Positions 23,301 to 33,420 of a stretch of DNA of 64,000 bases are shown piece by piece. Source of the stretch: Sodiomyces alkalinus F11 (lineage: Eukaryota > Ascomycota > Sordariomycetes > Glomerellales > Plectosphaerellaceae); assembly GCF_003711515.1 (NCBI RefSeq), contig NW_021167092.1, positions 425,073 to 489,072 on the forward strand. The letters run 5' to 3'. Numbering within the stretch: the first letter of the stretch is position 1; each line of letters begins with the position of its first letter. The notes beneath the pieces are model-generated. The model had not been told where the DNA came from and did no database searches. It was given only the letters and a program-made list of their open reading frames with translations. Both the position numbers and the translations under genes were made by a program.

Positions 23301-23700
23301 TACTTATCTGCTACTATTATATCCTAACTCTTAGTATAGCCTAAGCTTAATCCTCGCCCGTATCCTACGTAAATATAGCGGCCTTATACCGTTTACATAT
23401 ATAGAGCAGGGCACGCCTACTCCCCTATACTATTCTATAACTATATCCCCTTAGGTAAATCAGGTTCTTCCTTTTATCTAACCCGGGCTTTATCACCGCT
23501 ATTACGTTATACCTGCTACGGTTATAAAGCGCTTACTATAATTTATCCCGCTATCCTCCTATATTCTACTAAACGATTCTAATTATTTATTTTAGGCGGC
23601 TATACTAGGCTCGCTTCGCTTTATAGTTATATCTTAGGTATATCCCCGGGGTAAGGGGTAAGGCTTTATAGGGGCCAGAAAGAGGTAATATTACGGGCGA
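20340..23700 (-). pseudogene. LINE C ORF2: endonuclease and reverse transcriptase
   Basis: The minus strand shows a GVP-GLPFSLILCILFN block (family G-V-P-Q-G-S-P-L-S-P-I-L-F) at about 21,640-21,695 and GFTDNTNI (family G-F-A-D-D-T-N) at about 21,567-21,590, with the second catalytic Asp now Asn and Ala now Thr, both RIP outcomes. The endonuclease should lie at 22,900-23,660 but only fragments are readable. A stop-free plus-strand piece at 22,302-22,490 is a shadow. Confidence 0.75.
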
Positions 23701-23749
23701 GGAACCTTATAATTGGGCTATTATCTTAAATAGGTGTAAGAAGGGTAGT

Positions 23750-24980
23750 ATATAATCTAAGGAGGCTCTTCCGCGACCTTAAGGGATATCCCTTCTATTT
23801 TATTCTTTTCTCGGGCGGCTCGGAGATTATTATTATTTCCTATAATACCGCGAAAACGCTACGCTCCCGCTCCGCCCTATATTTCTCCAGTTAGCTAAGG
23901 TCGAATCCCTTTACTCTATCAATATATATCTCCTTAGTCTACGCCTTTTCCTTTACTTTATTTAGGCACTTATTATCGAATACCGTATACAGCCCCTAAT
24001 AGGAGGTATAGGCGCCGTTTCTTTAGGTCCGTCTTAGCTTTATATACCATAAAGCCCCCTTAGTATACCGACTCCGCGCCGCTATAATACCCGTATAGCG
24101 CTTTTATAGCTTAGTATTAGCCTACTTTATATCCGAAGTTAAGACACTTAAAGTACCGTTATAAGGAGATCCCGAGGTTATAGGGTTCGCTATTATAGTA
24201 TTTATAGTTAAAGAAAACTCCCTCCTTTATTAATCGCTCTATATACTTAGAGCGGGCGACCTTAATAATTAGTAACGCTATCCGCGCTACGTTATTCCAG
24301 GGTTTCTTAGCCTTAATCCGGGTAATCACTATATTATTCTATAGTCGAAGTTCTTATAGCGCCGTATTAGGGTCACTAGCTAATAGCTATGCTATCGGTA
24401 GTTCTTTTATTATAACTTAGTGTATTTTCTCCTATATTATAGCTCCTATACCGAATACGCCTTTAACCTAGTTATTCGCGTTCACTATCTATTACTTATT
24501 CCTATACTTAAACGTAATAATTATATCGCTGCTTAGGAGTTATTGCCAGGCTATATATTTACGCGGCGGGTAACTTAATTAACCGCCTTAGTAATCTCTT
24601 ATAGGGTTCGGCTTCTAAGGTTAGTCTTAGTATCTCCGTATTAGACGATTGAATCTCGGGCGTATCGGGTAGGTATAACTTTCGCCGATACTATCTTAAT
24701 ACATTAACGCTATATGGGCGTGCTCCTTACTACCTAAGCGTAGGTCTTAGGTCCTATTACCCCGAGTAATTCCTTTAGTATACCCTTAATCGCTTATTAA
24801 ATTATATTAGTAAGCCCTTTAGTTATAAAGGGAGGTATATCGCTACCGGGTTATTAGCGTAGCGGCTTCCCTATAATAGTTTTATACTATTATATTTAAA
24901 GGATTTTCTATACAAGCTTTAGCGCCTTATTAGCGCTTACCCTGTTAGCTAGTAGTCCGGACCATTAGGTACGTAGTTTA
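23750..24980 (-). pseudogene. LINE C ORF1 with zinc knuckle
   Basis: A gag-like RNA-binding protein. At 24,114-24,155 the minus strand reads Y-F-K-C-L-N-F-G-Y-K-V-G-stop-Y, a C-x2-C-x4-H-x4-C knuckle in which only the second Cys survives. It is followed by a second Cys/His-rich block (about 24,060-24,110). The closely similar knuckle of LINE D is at 59,998-60,039. Confidence 0.7.
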
Positions 24981-25214
24981 TATAGTACGCTTTCGGTACG
25001 CCCGCTCGGTGTTTAGGATTTTAGGGGCCCCCCCGAGGCTATACGCCCCGGGTTAGTGCTAGTCGTCGTATTCTAAGCGCTCTGTAGTAGTATGCTAGTA
25101 TTGCGTTCGGTTAGCCCTATAGGCCGCCCTCTAGTATATAACCCACCACGCCCTTTACGGTCTCGCTACGATATCGGTCCCCGGTACTTATAAGGGCGTA
25201 GAATTCGAATCCGA

Positions 25215-25760
25215 TATCAGAATTAATTTTATCGATAATACGGCACCTTAGGGTCACTTTTAGCTTGACGATCGCTTTTTACCTTTACTCGTAACTATAA
25301 TAATAATAGAGGAAGCACCTATATCGAACTTTAACGCCTCCGGAAGGGGGCGATTAGGCCTTTACCCCACGGAAGAAAGGAAGATAGCGCGTCCTCGTAT
25401 AATAACACGATTAAGATTATAAGAATAAGGAGTATTCATATCTATTAACTAAGCTAAAGTAGTAATATACCACGTAATCCAAGACTTAGGATGGTTAATC
25501 TACGTCTTTAACAATTAGGGCCATTTTACGGCTATTAGAATACCCACTAAAACTTTATCTTTATCCCTCTACGTAGGCACCTATAAGGCTCTAATCCTTG
25601 GGTATAGAGATATTAAGCTATGCGTGTAATCCCTATCCGGTATAAAGAGGCTATTACGCCTACACGATACCGTATACTATAAGGAGTTTATCACTAATAG
25701 TCTCGGAACGCTAGCTACGCCTATAAGGCTACTCTTAGAATACTATAAATAACACTATTA
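25215..25760 (+). pseudogene. Copia B gag end and protease region
   Basis: The frame reads through a basic linker (ASGRGRLGLYPTEERKIARP, about 25,328-25,387) to VFNNQGHFTAIRIPTKTLSL (about 25,504-25,563), which has the layout of copia protease (D-S-G-A-S-x-H then ...). ILGYRDIKLCV follows near 25,596-25,630, like the G-x-G-x-v block. The catalytic Asp cannot be named with certainty. Confidence 0.55.
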
Positions 25761-26199
25761 TTAGCTCTACTAATAACCGGCCTATCTATAAGCGACTAGA
25801 TATTCACGGCCAGTATATAATTAAGCGCCCGGAGGCTAAGACCACCGCTACCGCGTTTACGGTTTTGGCTTAGCACCTACACGATAACCCATAAGGAAAT
25901 CATAATAACCGCGGTAACTATAGAAAACTATAATATAAAGGTATTATCAACGCCTCGGCTATTATAGCACTAATGCCCTCGTAAAGATCGTTAATGCTAC
26001 TTAGGGGGTAAGAATAAAGGGACAGCGCACCGCCGAGTATAACGCATATAGATAATCGTAAATACCTAGGGACATTAGGCGGATACTATCCCTCTACCTA
26101 TTAAAGCCCGGAGAGGCCCTAGCTATTAGTTTTCACGATCTTAAAGAGTCGGAATCGTTAGCGAACGGTCTATATAAATCTATTATATTCGTTATAAAT

Positions 26200-26900
26200 G
26201 TATTTCTAGCTTATATGTAGAATTACTACCTGCAGAAAAAAGACTAAGGCTTTATTCTTTATACGTTAAAAGACGTCTTTACTCTGCTTAAGACCTGATT
26301 CGACATTAGGCCACGTATTCTAAGAGCCGATTCCGAGATATTTTAGTACCTAGAAGTTGTTACTTTCCTCGCTGCCAAGGGGGTAAAAGGCTAGCCGTCG
26401 GCACTATATTTATAGGATTAAAACAGCGTTATGGAACAGATTAAAGGCATCGTTAAAAGCAGGGTAAGGGCTATAAGAATAAAAGCCAATCTGCCTATAT
26501 CTATCTAGCCTAACATCTTCAAGACCGCTATATATCTATATAATAGAACCCCACGATATATTAACGAGTAGAAGATATTATATAAAGGCCTACGCGGCCG
26601 TTAACCTAACCTCGCGCAACTATAAGTATACGGCTATAAAGTCTTTATGAAAACGCGTAATACCTAAGCTAAAAGGTACCGCCTATAAAGACTAAAACCG
26701 AAGGTATAGATCGGTTACTATATCGGAGACCTCTTCTTAAATAGCTTCCGCGTATAGCTTTTATACCTAATAGCTATCGTTACTATAAGAGACGTGATCT
26801 TTAACAAAGATAGAACCTTTAACGGTAAGATTAAAACGCTATAAGCTATAGCTTTAGCCGAGGAAATTAGGGAACGCCTATACTCTATCCGTATTATCTA
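26200..26900 (+). pseudogene. Copia B integrase
   Basis: RADSEIF at about 26,322-26,342 corresponds to the S-D-N-G-x-E-F block (Asn/Gly lost). MEQIKGIVKSRVRAIRIKAN then a LPISI block at about 26,430-26,505 matches E-R-x-n-g-t-i-v-x-x-A-R-a-m-l-x-x-a-x-L-P-x-x-L-W. YLYNRTP at about 26,535-26,555 is the Y-x-x-N-R-T-P block, and IGYYIGD at about 26,708-26,730 is the f-V-G-Y block. It ends in RDVIFNKDRTFNG near 26,791-26,830. This is a different copia family from copia A. Confidence 0.8.
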
Positions 26901-27480
26901 ATCTAATAATAGAATAACGACCGCGAGGAGGCTATTATTAAGGGGCATAGCCGTAAGCGTATTAGATCTTGAGTTAGAAGACTTTAACGCTACCGCTATT
27001 ACTACAGGTAAAGGCAAGGCTATCGCTATTACTATAAGAGAGGCTACCGCTATTCCTATAGATACCGCTATGACTATAGATACTCCACGATTCACTATTA
27101 CGAGATTTAAACCGTTTCCCACGCGTTTAATATCTCTAGAAGATCCTGCGCGGGCGTTCCTTATAGCGTTAGCGGTGGTTCGGGGCGTAAAGGTAGAAGA
27201 AGATAATAACCACTAACGGGCAGCTATAGATACCCTTAGGGGGTGCTTATTGGCCGTATACCCATTAGCCGCACGCGTATTTATTATAAGAACCATTATA
27301 AGCCTCTACACGACTAAGAAGGTGCAGAATAATAATACCTCGAAGGCGTTCACACACACACACACACACTACTAGCAGAATCACCTCCTTCCTTTAACTC
27401 ACGTACGCCCCCCCACTATTACTAGTGCAGGTAGGGATAATACACCAAAAACCTTAATAGCCGCCCTACTCCTAGGAACG
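26901..27480 (+). other. Copia B linker after integrase, with CA microsatellite
   Basis: Reads as a low-complexity linker, with no RT following. Holds the (CA)9 tract at 27,351-27,368. A stop-free minus-strand stretch at 26,898-27,122 is a Val/Ile-rich shadow. Confidence 0.4.
27351..27368 (+). repeat. (CA)9 microsatellite
   Basis: Nine uninterrupted CA units in sequence otherwise depleted of CA. Confidence 0.95.
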
Positions 27481-29085
27481 ACCCTGGCCTTTGAGCTTAG
27501 TGTAAACCGGCGTAACGCGGCCAAAAAGAACGATACGGGTATTATTAGATAGCTAACTCCCCGCTCTACCTAGTAGCACTAGGTATAACTAGGCGGGCGT
27601 GGCGCGCTACCCTGCGGGAGCCTTAGAAAGACTCCTATAATACTACCTATACCTTATAACCACCCTTCCGAAAATCTCTCTCCTCGGACCTATAATACCT
27701 AAACGGAAGGCCTAAGCGCCTCCCCCGGTAGCTAATAGGGCCCTAACCTAGACTAAAGCCTAGTATAGAGGCACTATTACTACCCTGATAGATATATTAG
27801 GAGTAGCCCCGAAAGAAATAACGCTAAATCCTTTACCGTATATACCCGAAAGTAACTATAATACACTATAGAAGATCTTGTTTAATCCCTATAGCAGAAA
27901 GCCTCCGCTATCGATATCCTAATCCAGGCCGTTAAATAGGGTATATCTAAAGCTAGGGACACACTAGGAGCTAATACCGCCCTAGTAAGCTAGCTCGGTA
28001 ATGAATTTATCGGCCAAATCAAGATAAGGGTGCTGGCTTTAGTAGCCGGTATAGACCCGCCTAGAGCGCCGGGAGGCAAAGACTCCTAACCCTGACCGAA
28101 GAGTATAGTACCGCCCGGTAAGATTAATCCTAGCCTACCGCCCGCTAAAGTACCCCCCGCAAAGCCTACAGGACCCGCCCCGTAGCCCGCGAGCTAGTCG
28201 ACCCGACCCCCTAAGTAATAGGATTAGACTATTATAGAGAAGAAGGGGAAGAAAAAGAATAACGTAACGCCCCCTAGTTTATAAGAGAAGCGCCCCCTAA
28301 AGGACCCCTAGAAAAGGAAGGATAATAGGGTCTTCCTCCGATTCCTACCTAAGACGATACTATAGCTAGAATAACAAGAGGCTATAGTAATTATCCGTCG
28401 CGCGGTTACGGAGACTAGTAAGGTAAACGATTAAGATATTATTATAGTAGAACGTACCCGTACCGGGGCGACGCTATAACGACGTAATTCCTTGGCGAAG
28501 AAAAGGATCCTCAATGCTAAGGAGCATATTCAGACCGCTATTAAAGCTTTTTACGTGCAGGGAGTAAAGATCTAGTATACTTTTATTATATATAAAGTTA
28601 TCGATTTTATCGACGATATTAAGGTTATAGAGGCCCTTATCAAGGAAAAGGCCCTAAAGCGAATAGGGATAAAACTAATCCGTATAATAAAACACGGTAA
28701 ACCGATTAATAACCGTGGCTTATCTACCTAATACGTCTCCTTCTAGATAGAATTAAAACGACGGTTCCGTCTATTTAAGACTTCCCTAATAGTAAAATTA
28801 TAAGTCGCTAAATAGGCCGTGGTCTAATATAAGAAGTTCTAGGGATACTACACCTAATATACCTATAATTGCGGGACTAAGTATAGTATATATAGTACCG
28901 GCACGATAAAAGACTATAGCTATTATAACCGCGTAGATACGGCTTTAGTGTGGTGTCGGTAGCCGGTTATATAACCCCCTTTTTAAGGATGCGGGATCCA
29001 CCTCCTATATATATATTAAGGACAGGCTCTAGATATCCCTATCGAGGGACGATTATCTAATTATCATCCTCTTTTACAATTACTT
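27480..29085 (+). pseudogene. Gag/ORF1-like relic with zinc-finger-like end
   Basis: Not firmly identified. Layout: a Pro/Lys-rich middle (about 28,080-28,330), a helical basic part (28,390-28,850) and a Cys/His-rich end at about 28,865-28,960. The end reads YNCGTKYSIYSTGTIKDYSY, compatible with C-G-x2-H ... C-x2-C after RIP. This resembles ORF1 of fungal LINEs or a retroelement gag. It is followed at once by the repeat copy 29,087-29,280. No ORF2 follows. Confidence 0.45.
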
Positions 29086-29086
29086 A

Positions 29087-29280
29087 TTCCACGTTTAAGG
29101 TATCTTTCTAGTTTAACTTACGTTACCCTAATCTGAATAATAACTACCGGTCTACTTCTTTGCTAAAGGTTATAGCGGTATTAGTTATATTTTAGTTATA
29201 TATCGTGGTTTCGCTAGACTAACCTCTTTATCTAATCTTTATCTTAACGATCTAGTGCTACTACGTCTTTATTAGGTTAT
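29087..29280. repeat. Dispersed repeat, copy 2 (pairs with 1-194)
   Basis: Same segment as 1-194, differing mostly by transitions; homology ends at the same base in both copies. Confidence 0.75.
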
Positions 29281-29282
29281 AA

Positions 29283-29890
29283 TATAGTGCTTGGAGGCGG
29301 ATTTATTCGGTATGCTTAAAGTATTCTAACCCTGATTAGAGTAATACAGGCGCTTAAGGGTGGTTCCGGCCCTCCTAAACGGACTGTTAGTTAACGACCC
29401 CTAAAGGATATAAAGATAATAACCGAGGAAGGATTTAACGCTTTAAGACCGAGCGGAGATCTGCTCTAATAGATTTAGAAAAAAAAAACGACTATATTGG
29501 TAAGAGAGGAAGTACTTTTAGCACTTTTAATTATAAGACCCGCCGCCGCGGAGGTAGTAACTATATGAATAAAAGAAACCGATTAGATCGTAATAAAGTT
29601 AGATTCCGGATATAGAATAGACTCGATAAGGGGCTTATAACCCTTACCACTAATTAAAATAGACTCTTGTATAATAGCGAAGAAAAGATAAGACCGCCGA
29701 GTATAGCTTACCCGGATTAGGGTAACGAACCCCTAATAACCTAAAGAAAATACTAATACTAAGCGTGGAAGCGAAATAATAATACCATATATAAGGACCC
29801 GATAGTCTAATAGATAAGATGTTTATAGACCCCGTAAGTAAGTTATAATACTTCTTTATAAGACTTAGCGTATAATATTACTAGTATTAA
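29283..29890 (+). other. Unassigned coding-like stretch upstream of gypsy 2 gag
   Basis: One frame is open apart from TAA/TAG/TGA, with EEVLLALLIIRPAAAEVV at about 29,498-29,552 and a basic, Gln/Asn-rich continuation. It could be the 5' LTR/leader of gypsy 2 with a chance frame, or a fragment of another element. I cannot decide. A+T-rich with a run of ten A at about 29,471. Confidence 0.3.
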
Positions 29891-29959
29891 TATCCGTGAG
29901 TATAATCCCTTTACTAATAGGTAATTTCCTAATCGTAGGGGGCCTCTTCCTTTAAGGTG

Positions 29960-30523
29960 AGTTAGAAAAGCTTAACCCCGAAGATAAATATCACGGAGTA
30001 AAACCTAGGACCGCCCTCTCGTTAAAGACTTTATCACTCTTATCAAGATAAAATAATATAAAAACTAACCTAGCTAGTATCTAGAATACCTATGGGATCT
30101 TCTCGCTAAACGATTAATTCGAAGAACCTTTCCCTAAACAGCCTAACCCTATTATTATTATTCGCCTACCCCCTTATACTTATATCTAAAACACTATAGA
30201 TACTTAGACTTAGTATCGCGAGCCTACCCCTGTTATTATGATTAGCGACTCCGACGATAAGGGCCCCTCGCCGGCTATCCCCCCTATTCTTACGCCCGTT
30301 ACTTTTACTACCCTTAATTAGGGGAACCACGATATTAGGGCTATAGCCTTACCTCCGCCCGCTCCTAGGCTAACTACTACGTCTACCACGGCTCCGACTA
30401 CTATTTCGATAACTACTCCTAATACTACCCCTTATACAATATCGATTACTACCCCTATATTAGCCTTTAGATCTGCCCCTGCCTATAAATCGACTACTAC
30501 CCTTGCCTAGCCTACTACCTAGC
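29960..30523 (+). pseudogene. Gypsy 2 gag, N-terminal part
   Basis: The frame gives an acidic patch (ISDSDDKG at about 30,240-30,264) and then a long Pro/Thr-rich region (30,290-30,520). The last codons, CCT ACT AC, meet the 5-bp target site of gypsy 1. With one target-site copy removed, the frame continues exactly into CCAAGCCCGCT at 38,025 onward. Confidence 0.65.
30519..30523. repeat. Target-site duplication of gypsy 1, left copy
   Basis: CTAGC, matching CAAGC at 38,028-38,032 at 4 of 5 bases. The mismatch (T/A) is not a RIP change, so it is either a later mutation or slight imprecision. Confidence 0.6.
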
Positions 30524-31060
30524 TGTTACGGCTAGCCGCCTAATATAGACTAAACCTATGGGTATAACTGGTATACGTCCCCCGGGACGGCCCTAGACAA
30601 GGAATAACATAGGATGACTCAGGGAGTCACGTATTAAATCACGTGTCACCAGGTATAAAGGTACTTAGTGTACTATCTAGACGGCCCAGGGTTAATCACT
30701 CTGCCAGAGTGATTAGTGAGTGATCGGTCACGACTAGATCACTTAGATATAGTGACTACGTAAGGAATAGTCATTATAGGTAAGAAGGCGCTATCACTAT
30801 ATATACTAGAGTATCCTAGGTCTTACTTCTATTAGAGAATAAGATATCGATTAATCTAAGTCTTCACCTAGACTACTATTCTACGCTTACACCTACCTTA
30901 TAAAGAAGACGCTTAGTCTTTACGACGTAACTACGACTAAACCACTATGAATAATAGTTACTACTCTTTAGTTAATATCCTCTTCTTATTTAAACTAAAA
31001 CCTCGACGTTAGTCCCCTATCGCCCGCTATAACTATAAAGGACTAGAAGCCGTCGTAATA
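30524..31060 (+). repeat. Gypsy 1 5' LTR, 537 bp
   Basis: Begins TGTTACG and ends CGTAATA (originally CGTAACA), forming a 7-bp terminal inverted repeat with 3' LTR 37,491-38,027. The two LTRs have equal length with no gap seen. The differences I checked are C/T or G/A transitions. LTRs carry promoter, polyadenylation and R/U5 functions. Confidence 0.95.
30693..30715. promoter_or_regulatory. Hairpin in gypsy 1 LTR
   Basis: A 10-bp perfect stem (TAATCACTCT / AGAGTGATTA) with loop GCC. The 3' LTR copy is at 37,660-37,682, with one stem arm weakened by RIP. Position in the LTR suggests a role in the R region RNA (packaging or transcript end), but that is inference. Confidence 0.6.
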
Positions 31061-31100
31061 TTTTAATCGATCCTATTCGGTAAGCTAACCTTAATAGCTA

Positions 31101-33420
31101 ATAAGCAGTACGCCCGAAGTAGAAGCTACTTCGCCTAAGGAAGAAGAACTCATTTTATCTGAAGAAGAATTATCGTCTAAAGAATCCAGTTCCTCCGACG
31201 GAGTGGAAGAACCAGGATAACCTTAATAAGACGATGAAGTAGCTAGCAATCACTCTTCCAATATATCGAATAATAATAACCGTACCGCGAGCGCTACGAA
31301 CGCTATAACGCCTACCACCGCCGCTAAAGGGAATAACGACCTTTAGTAGATTCGTAATATAATTACCTAGCTTTAGGGGGAGAATATAACCCTAAGAGCT
31401 TAGTTAAATTATCCTAGGATTAGGGCTAAGTATAAGTACCCTACACCCCCTAAGTATAACGGAACTCGAGGATAGCTTTAGAGCTTTATTACCTAGCTTA
31501 GAGGCTATCTCCTATTCTACTAGGATAGTATCCGTATAGAAGAAACCAAAGTACTCTATACCGCGGTACTCCTTACGGGGGATACGCACGAATAGTTCGA
31601 ATCTATCTCTAAAGACTACCTAGAGAATATAGGAATAGAAATCCTAAGGAAGCCCGGGACCACGGAAATCTTCGAGGACTTTAACGTATTTATCGAAAAA
31701 CTTAACGCTATTTTCGGCTAGCCCGATAAGGAATAAGTCACGGCCGAATAACTAAGCTAGCTATATTAGACTAAGTTAGCTACGGACTATACTATAAGAT
31801 TCTAGTAAATCTCGTTAAAGCTTAGCTACCCGGATAAACCCCTTATAGATTAGTACTATTAAGGACTTAAGGAAGAAGTAAAGGACGAATTATACCGAGT
31901 AGACCGACCTAAGATATTTAGCGAATATACCGTAATAGTAATTTATATTAATAACCGGAATTATAAATAACGCTATTAGAAAAAATAGTAAATAAGCGTT
32001 CTATTTTATACGGCTAATTCGAAGAAGAAATAACTATACCTATACTAGTTCGGAAACACCTTATATAGGTATTATAGTAGACTTATAAAGCTTGATAATA
32101 TTAACCGATAAAGCGATAAGCAGGGTAAAAGAGATATAAAGAAAGTTAAGTATTATAACTATAATAAGCCGGGTTACTACGCACACGACTATTATAAGCC
32201 TAAGAAAGAATAATCGTAATAATAGGCTAATACGATTAGAAGAGAAAAACCCTAGAAGGAAATTAACGCTATTAGATACCTGGAAATTTATAGAGATAAA
32301 ACACCACACGTTAACCTTTATTAGATAACCTACTACGATAACTATTATCTAGTATACTAATTAGAGAAGGACGGAGCTAGATATTACCCTAAAAGACCCT
32401 AGAAGATGCTCGTTATAGTATCTAGTAATAAGTACGATAATAACTATAGCCTTAAAATCCCCGACTAGGATAAGGATAGACTAGCTTTATAAACTATCGT
32501 AGAAATCCTTTAAAAATACGGATAAACGAAAGAAGAAGCTAAAAGATAGAAGTAGATCTTAGAGATCTAGATGGAATAGGAAGTCTACACGAATACTAGT
32601 AGTAGAGGTTTTAGCACCCTCTAGAAAAAAAGGACTTACTCGCGAAAAGAAACACTAACTTAAGAAAGGAGATTATGCACGTTATATATAACAGGAAATC
32701 GCTAAACTCGAAGAATAAGATTAGGAAACGGAGTTAGACAGAGTTCCGGATAATAACACGAACTTCTAGTACTAACTTATAGAAATAGCCGACCTGATTA
32801 AGGAAGAAACTATCTAGCTACGGATACTCGACTAGCTCGCGGAAGAACCCTTTAGATAAACCTACTAAGTCCGTTTTACTAAACTTAGCTTTAATAACAC
32901 TTACCGTAAAGTATTTACGAATACTAGCGAAGAATAATAATAAACTATATATTAGTGACCTTACTATACTTAGGAAAACCGAGATACTCTTACCGGCTTA
33001 ATAATAAGCCTATAAGAGTCGGATGATTAACTACCCGAGTACTAAACGCGTGAGAAAGGATAGATAGAACGTAAATAGGCTAAACACGAGATTCGCCTCT
33101 AACCACCTAGGTATAATTACTACGAATACCGGTTAGGCGAGTATAATACTACTAGCTATATAGTACGCGTTACTAAGAAAATCCGATAACTAGAATAAGA
33201 CTAAGAAGCTTAGGAATCACGCTTCTAGGCCCTTAATACGCGTCTATAATAGAAAGAATAGCTTTTAATCTAGTACGGGTTCCTAGATAAAGAGATATCC
33301 CTCTAACACTAAGCTAAACACGTAAAAAACTAGGAGTATACTATTATAAGGAGTATATAAGAGGTACTCGATAGATATACTCTATAACACGTAGTAGTAT
33401 AGGGCACTATTATATTAGAA
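31101..33420 (+). pseudogene. Gypsy 1 gag part of the gag-pol frame
   Basis: Start chosen at ATA 31,101-31,103 (from ATG): the frame is open from here and gives SSTPEVEATSPKEEE. An acidic Ser-rich N-terminus is followed by the capsid-like part (about 31,430-31,960, with YPTPPKYNGTRG and LYRVDRPKIFSEY blocks). A C-x2-C-x4-H-x4-C nucleocapsid knuckle is at 32,151-32,192 (residues 351-364), in which all three Cys and the His are Tyr. A long Gln/Glu-rich region runs to the protease. The frame matches that of pol, so this is a single gag-pol polyprotein without a programmed frameshift. Confidence 0.85.

Larger units (their letters stand above)
20300..25190 (-). mobile_element. LINE C: non-LTR retrotransposon (related to LINE D)
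   Basis: Minus-strand ORF1 with zinc knuckle followed by ORF2 with RT and a C-terminal Cys/His region. Short blocks are shared with LINE D (for example ATAGGAACCACTT near 20,415 and 49,083). The exact ends are not defined; the 3' region may extend left to the polypyrimidine tract at 18,973. It interrupts copia B between gag and protease. Confidence 0.75.
12930..26900 (+). mobile_element. Copia B: Ty1/copia element split by LINE B and LINE C
   Basis: Inferred from pieces in order and orientation: gag (12,930-13,952), gag zinc-binding end (18,884-18,960), gag/protease (about 25,215-25,760) and integrase (about 26,200-26,900). The interruptions are LINE B (13,962-18,872) and LINE C (about 18,970-25,200). 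The gag frame resumes after LINE B if the target site carries five A residues. RT and RNase H are not found after 27.1 kb, so the 3' half is lost. Confidence 0.6.

Noticed and set aside
26898..27122. Minus-strand Val/Ile-rich 74-codon frame resembling a membrane peptide
   Set aside because: Opposite the copia B linker, whose GCT/ACT/ATT triplets produce Val/Ile/Ser on the other strand by composition.
32061..32309. Minus-strand 82-codon frame
   Set aside because: Shadow of gypsy 1 gag around its zinc knuckle; the plus-strand frame is supported over 5.7 kb.
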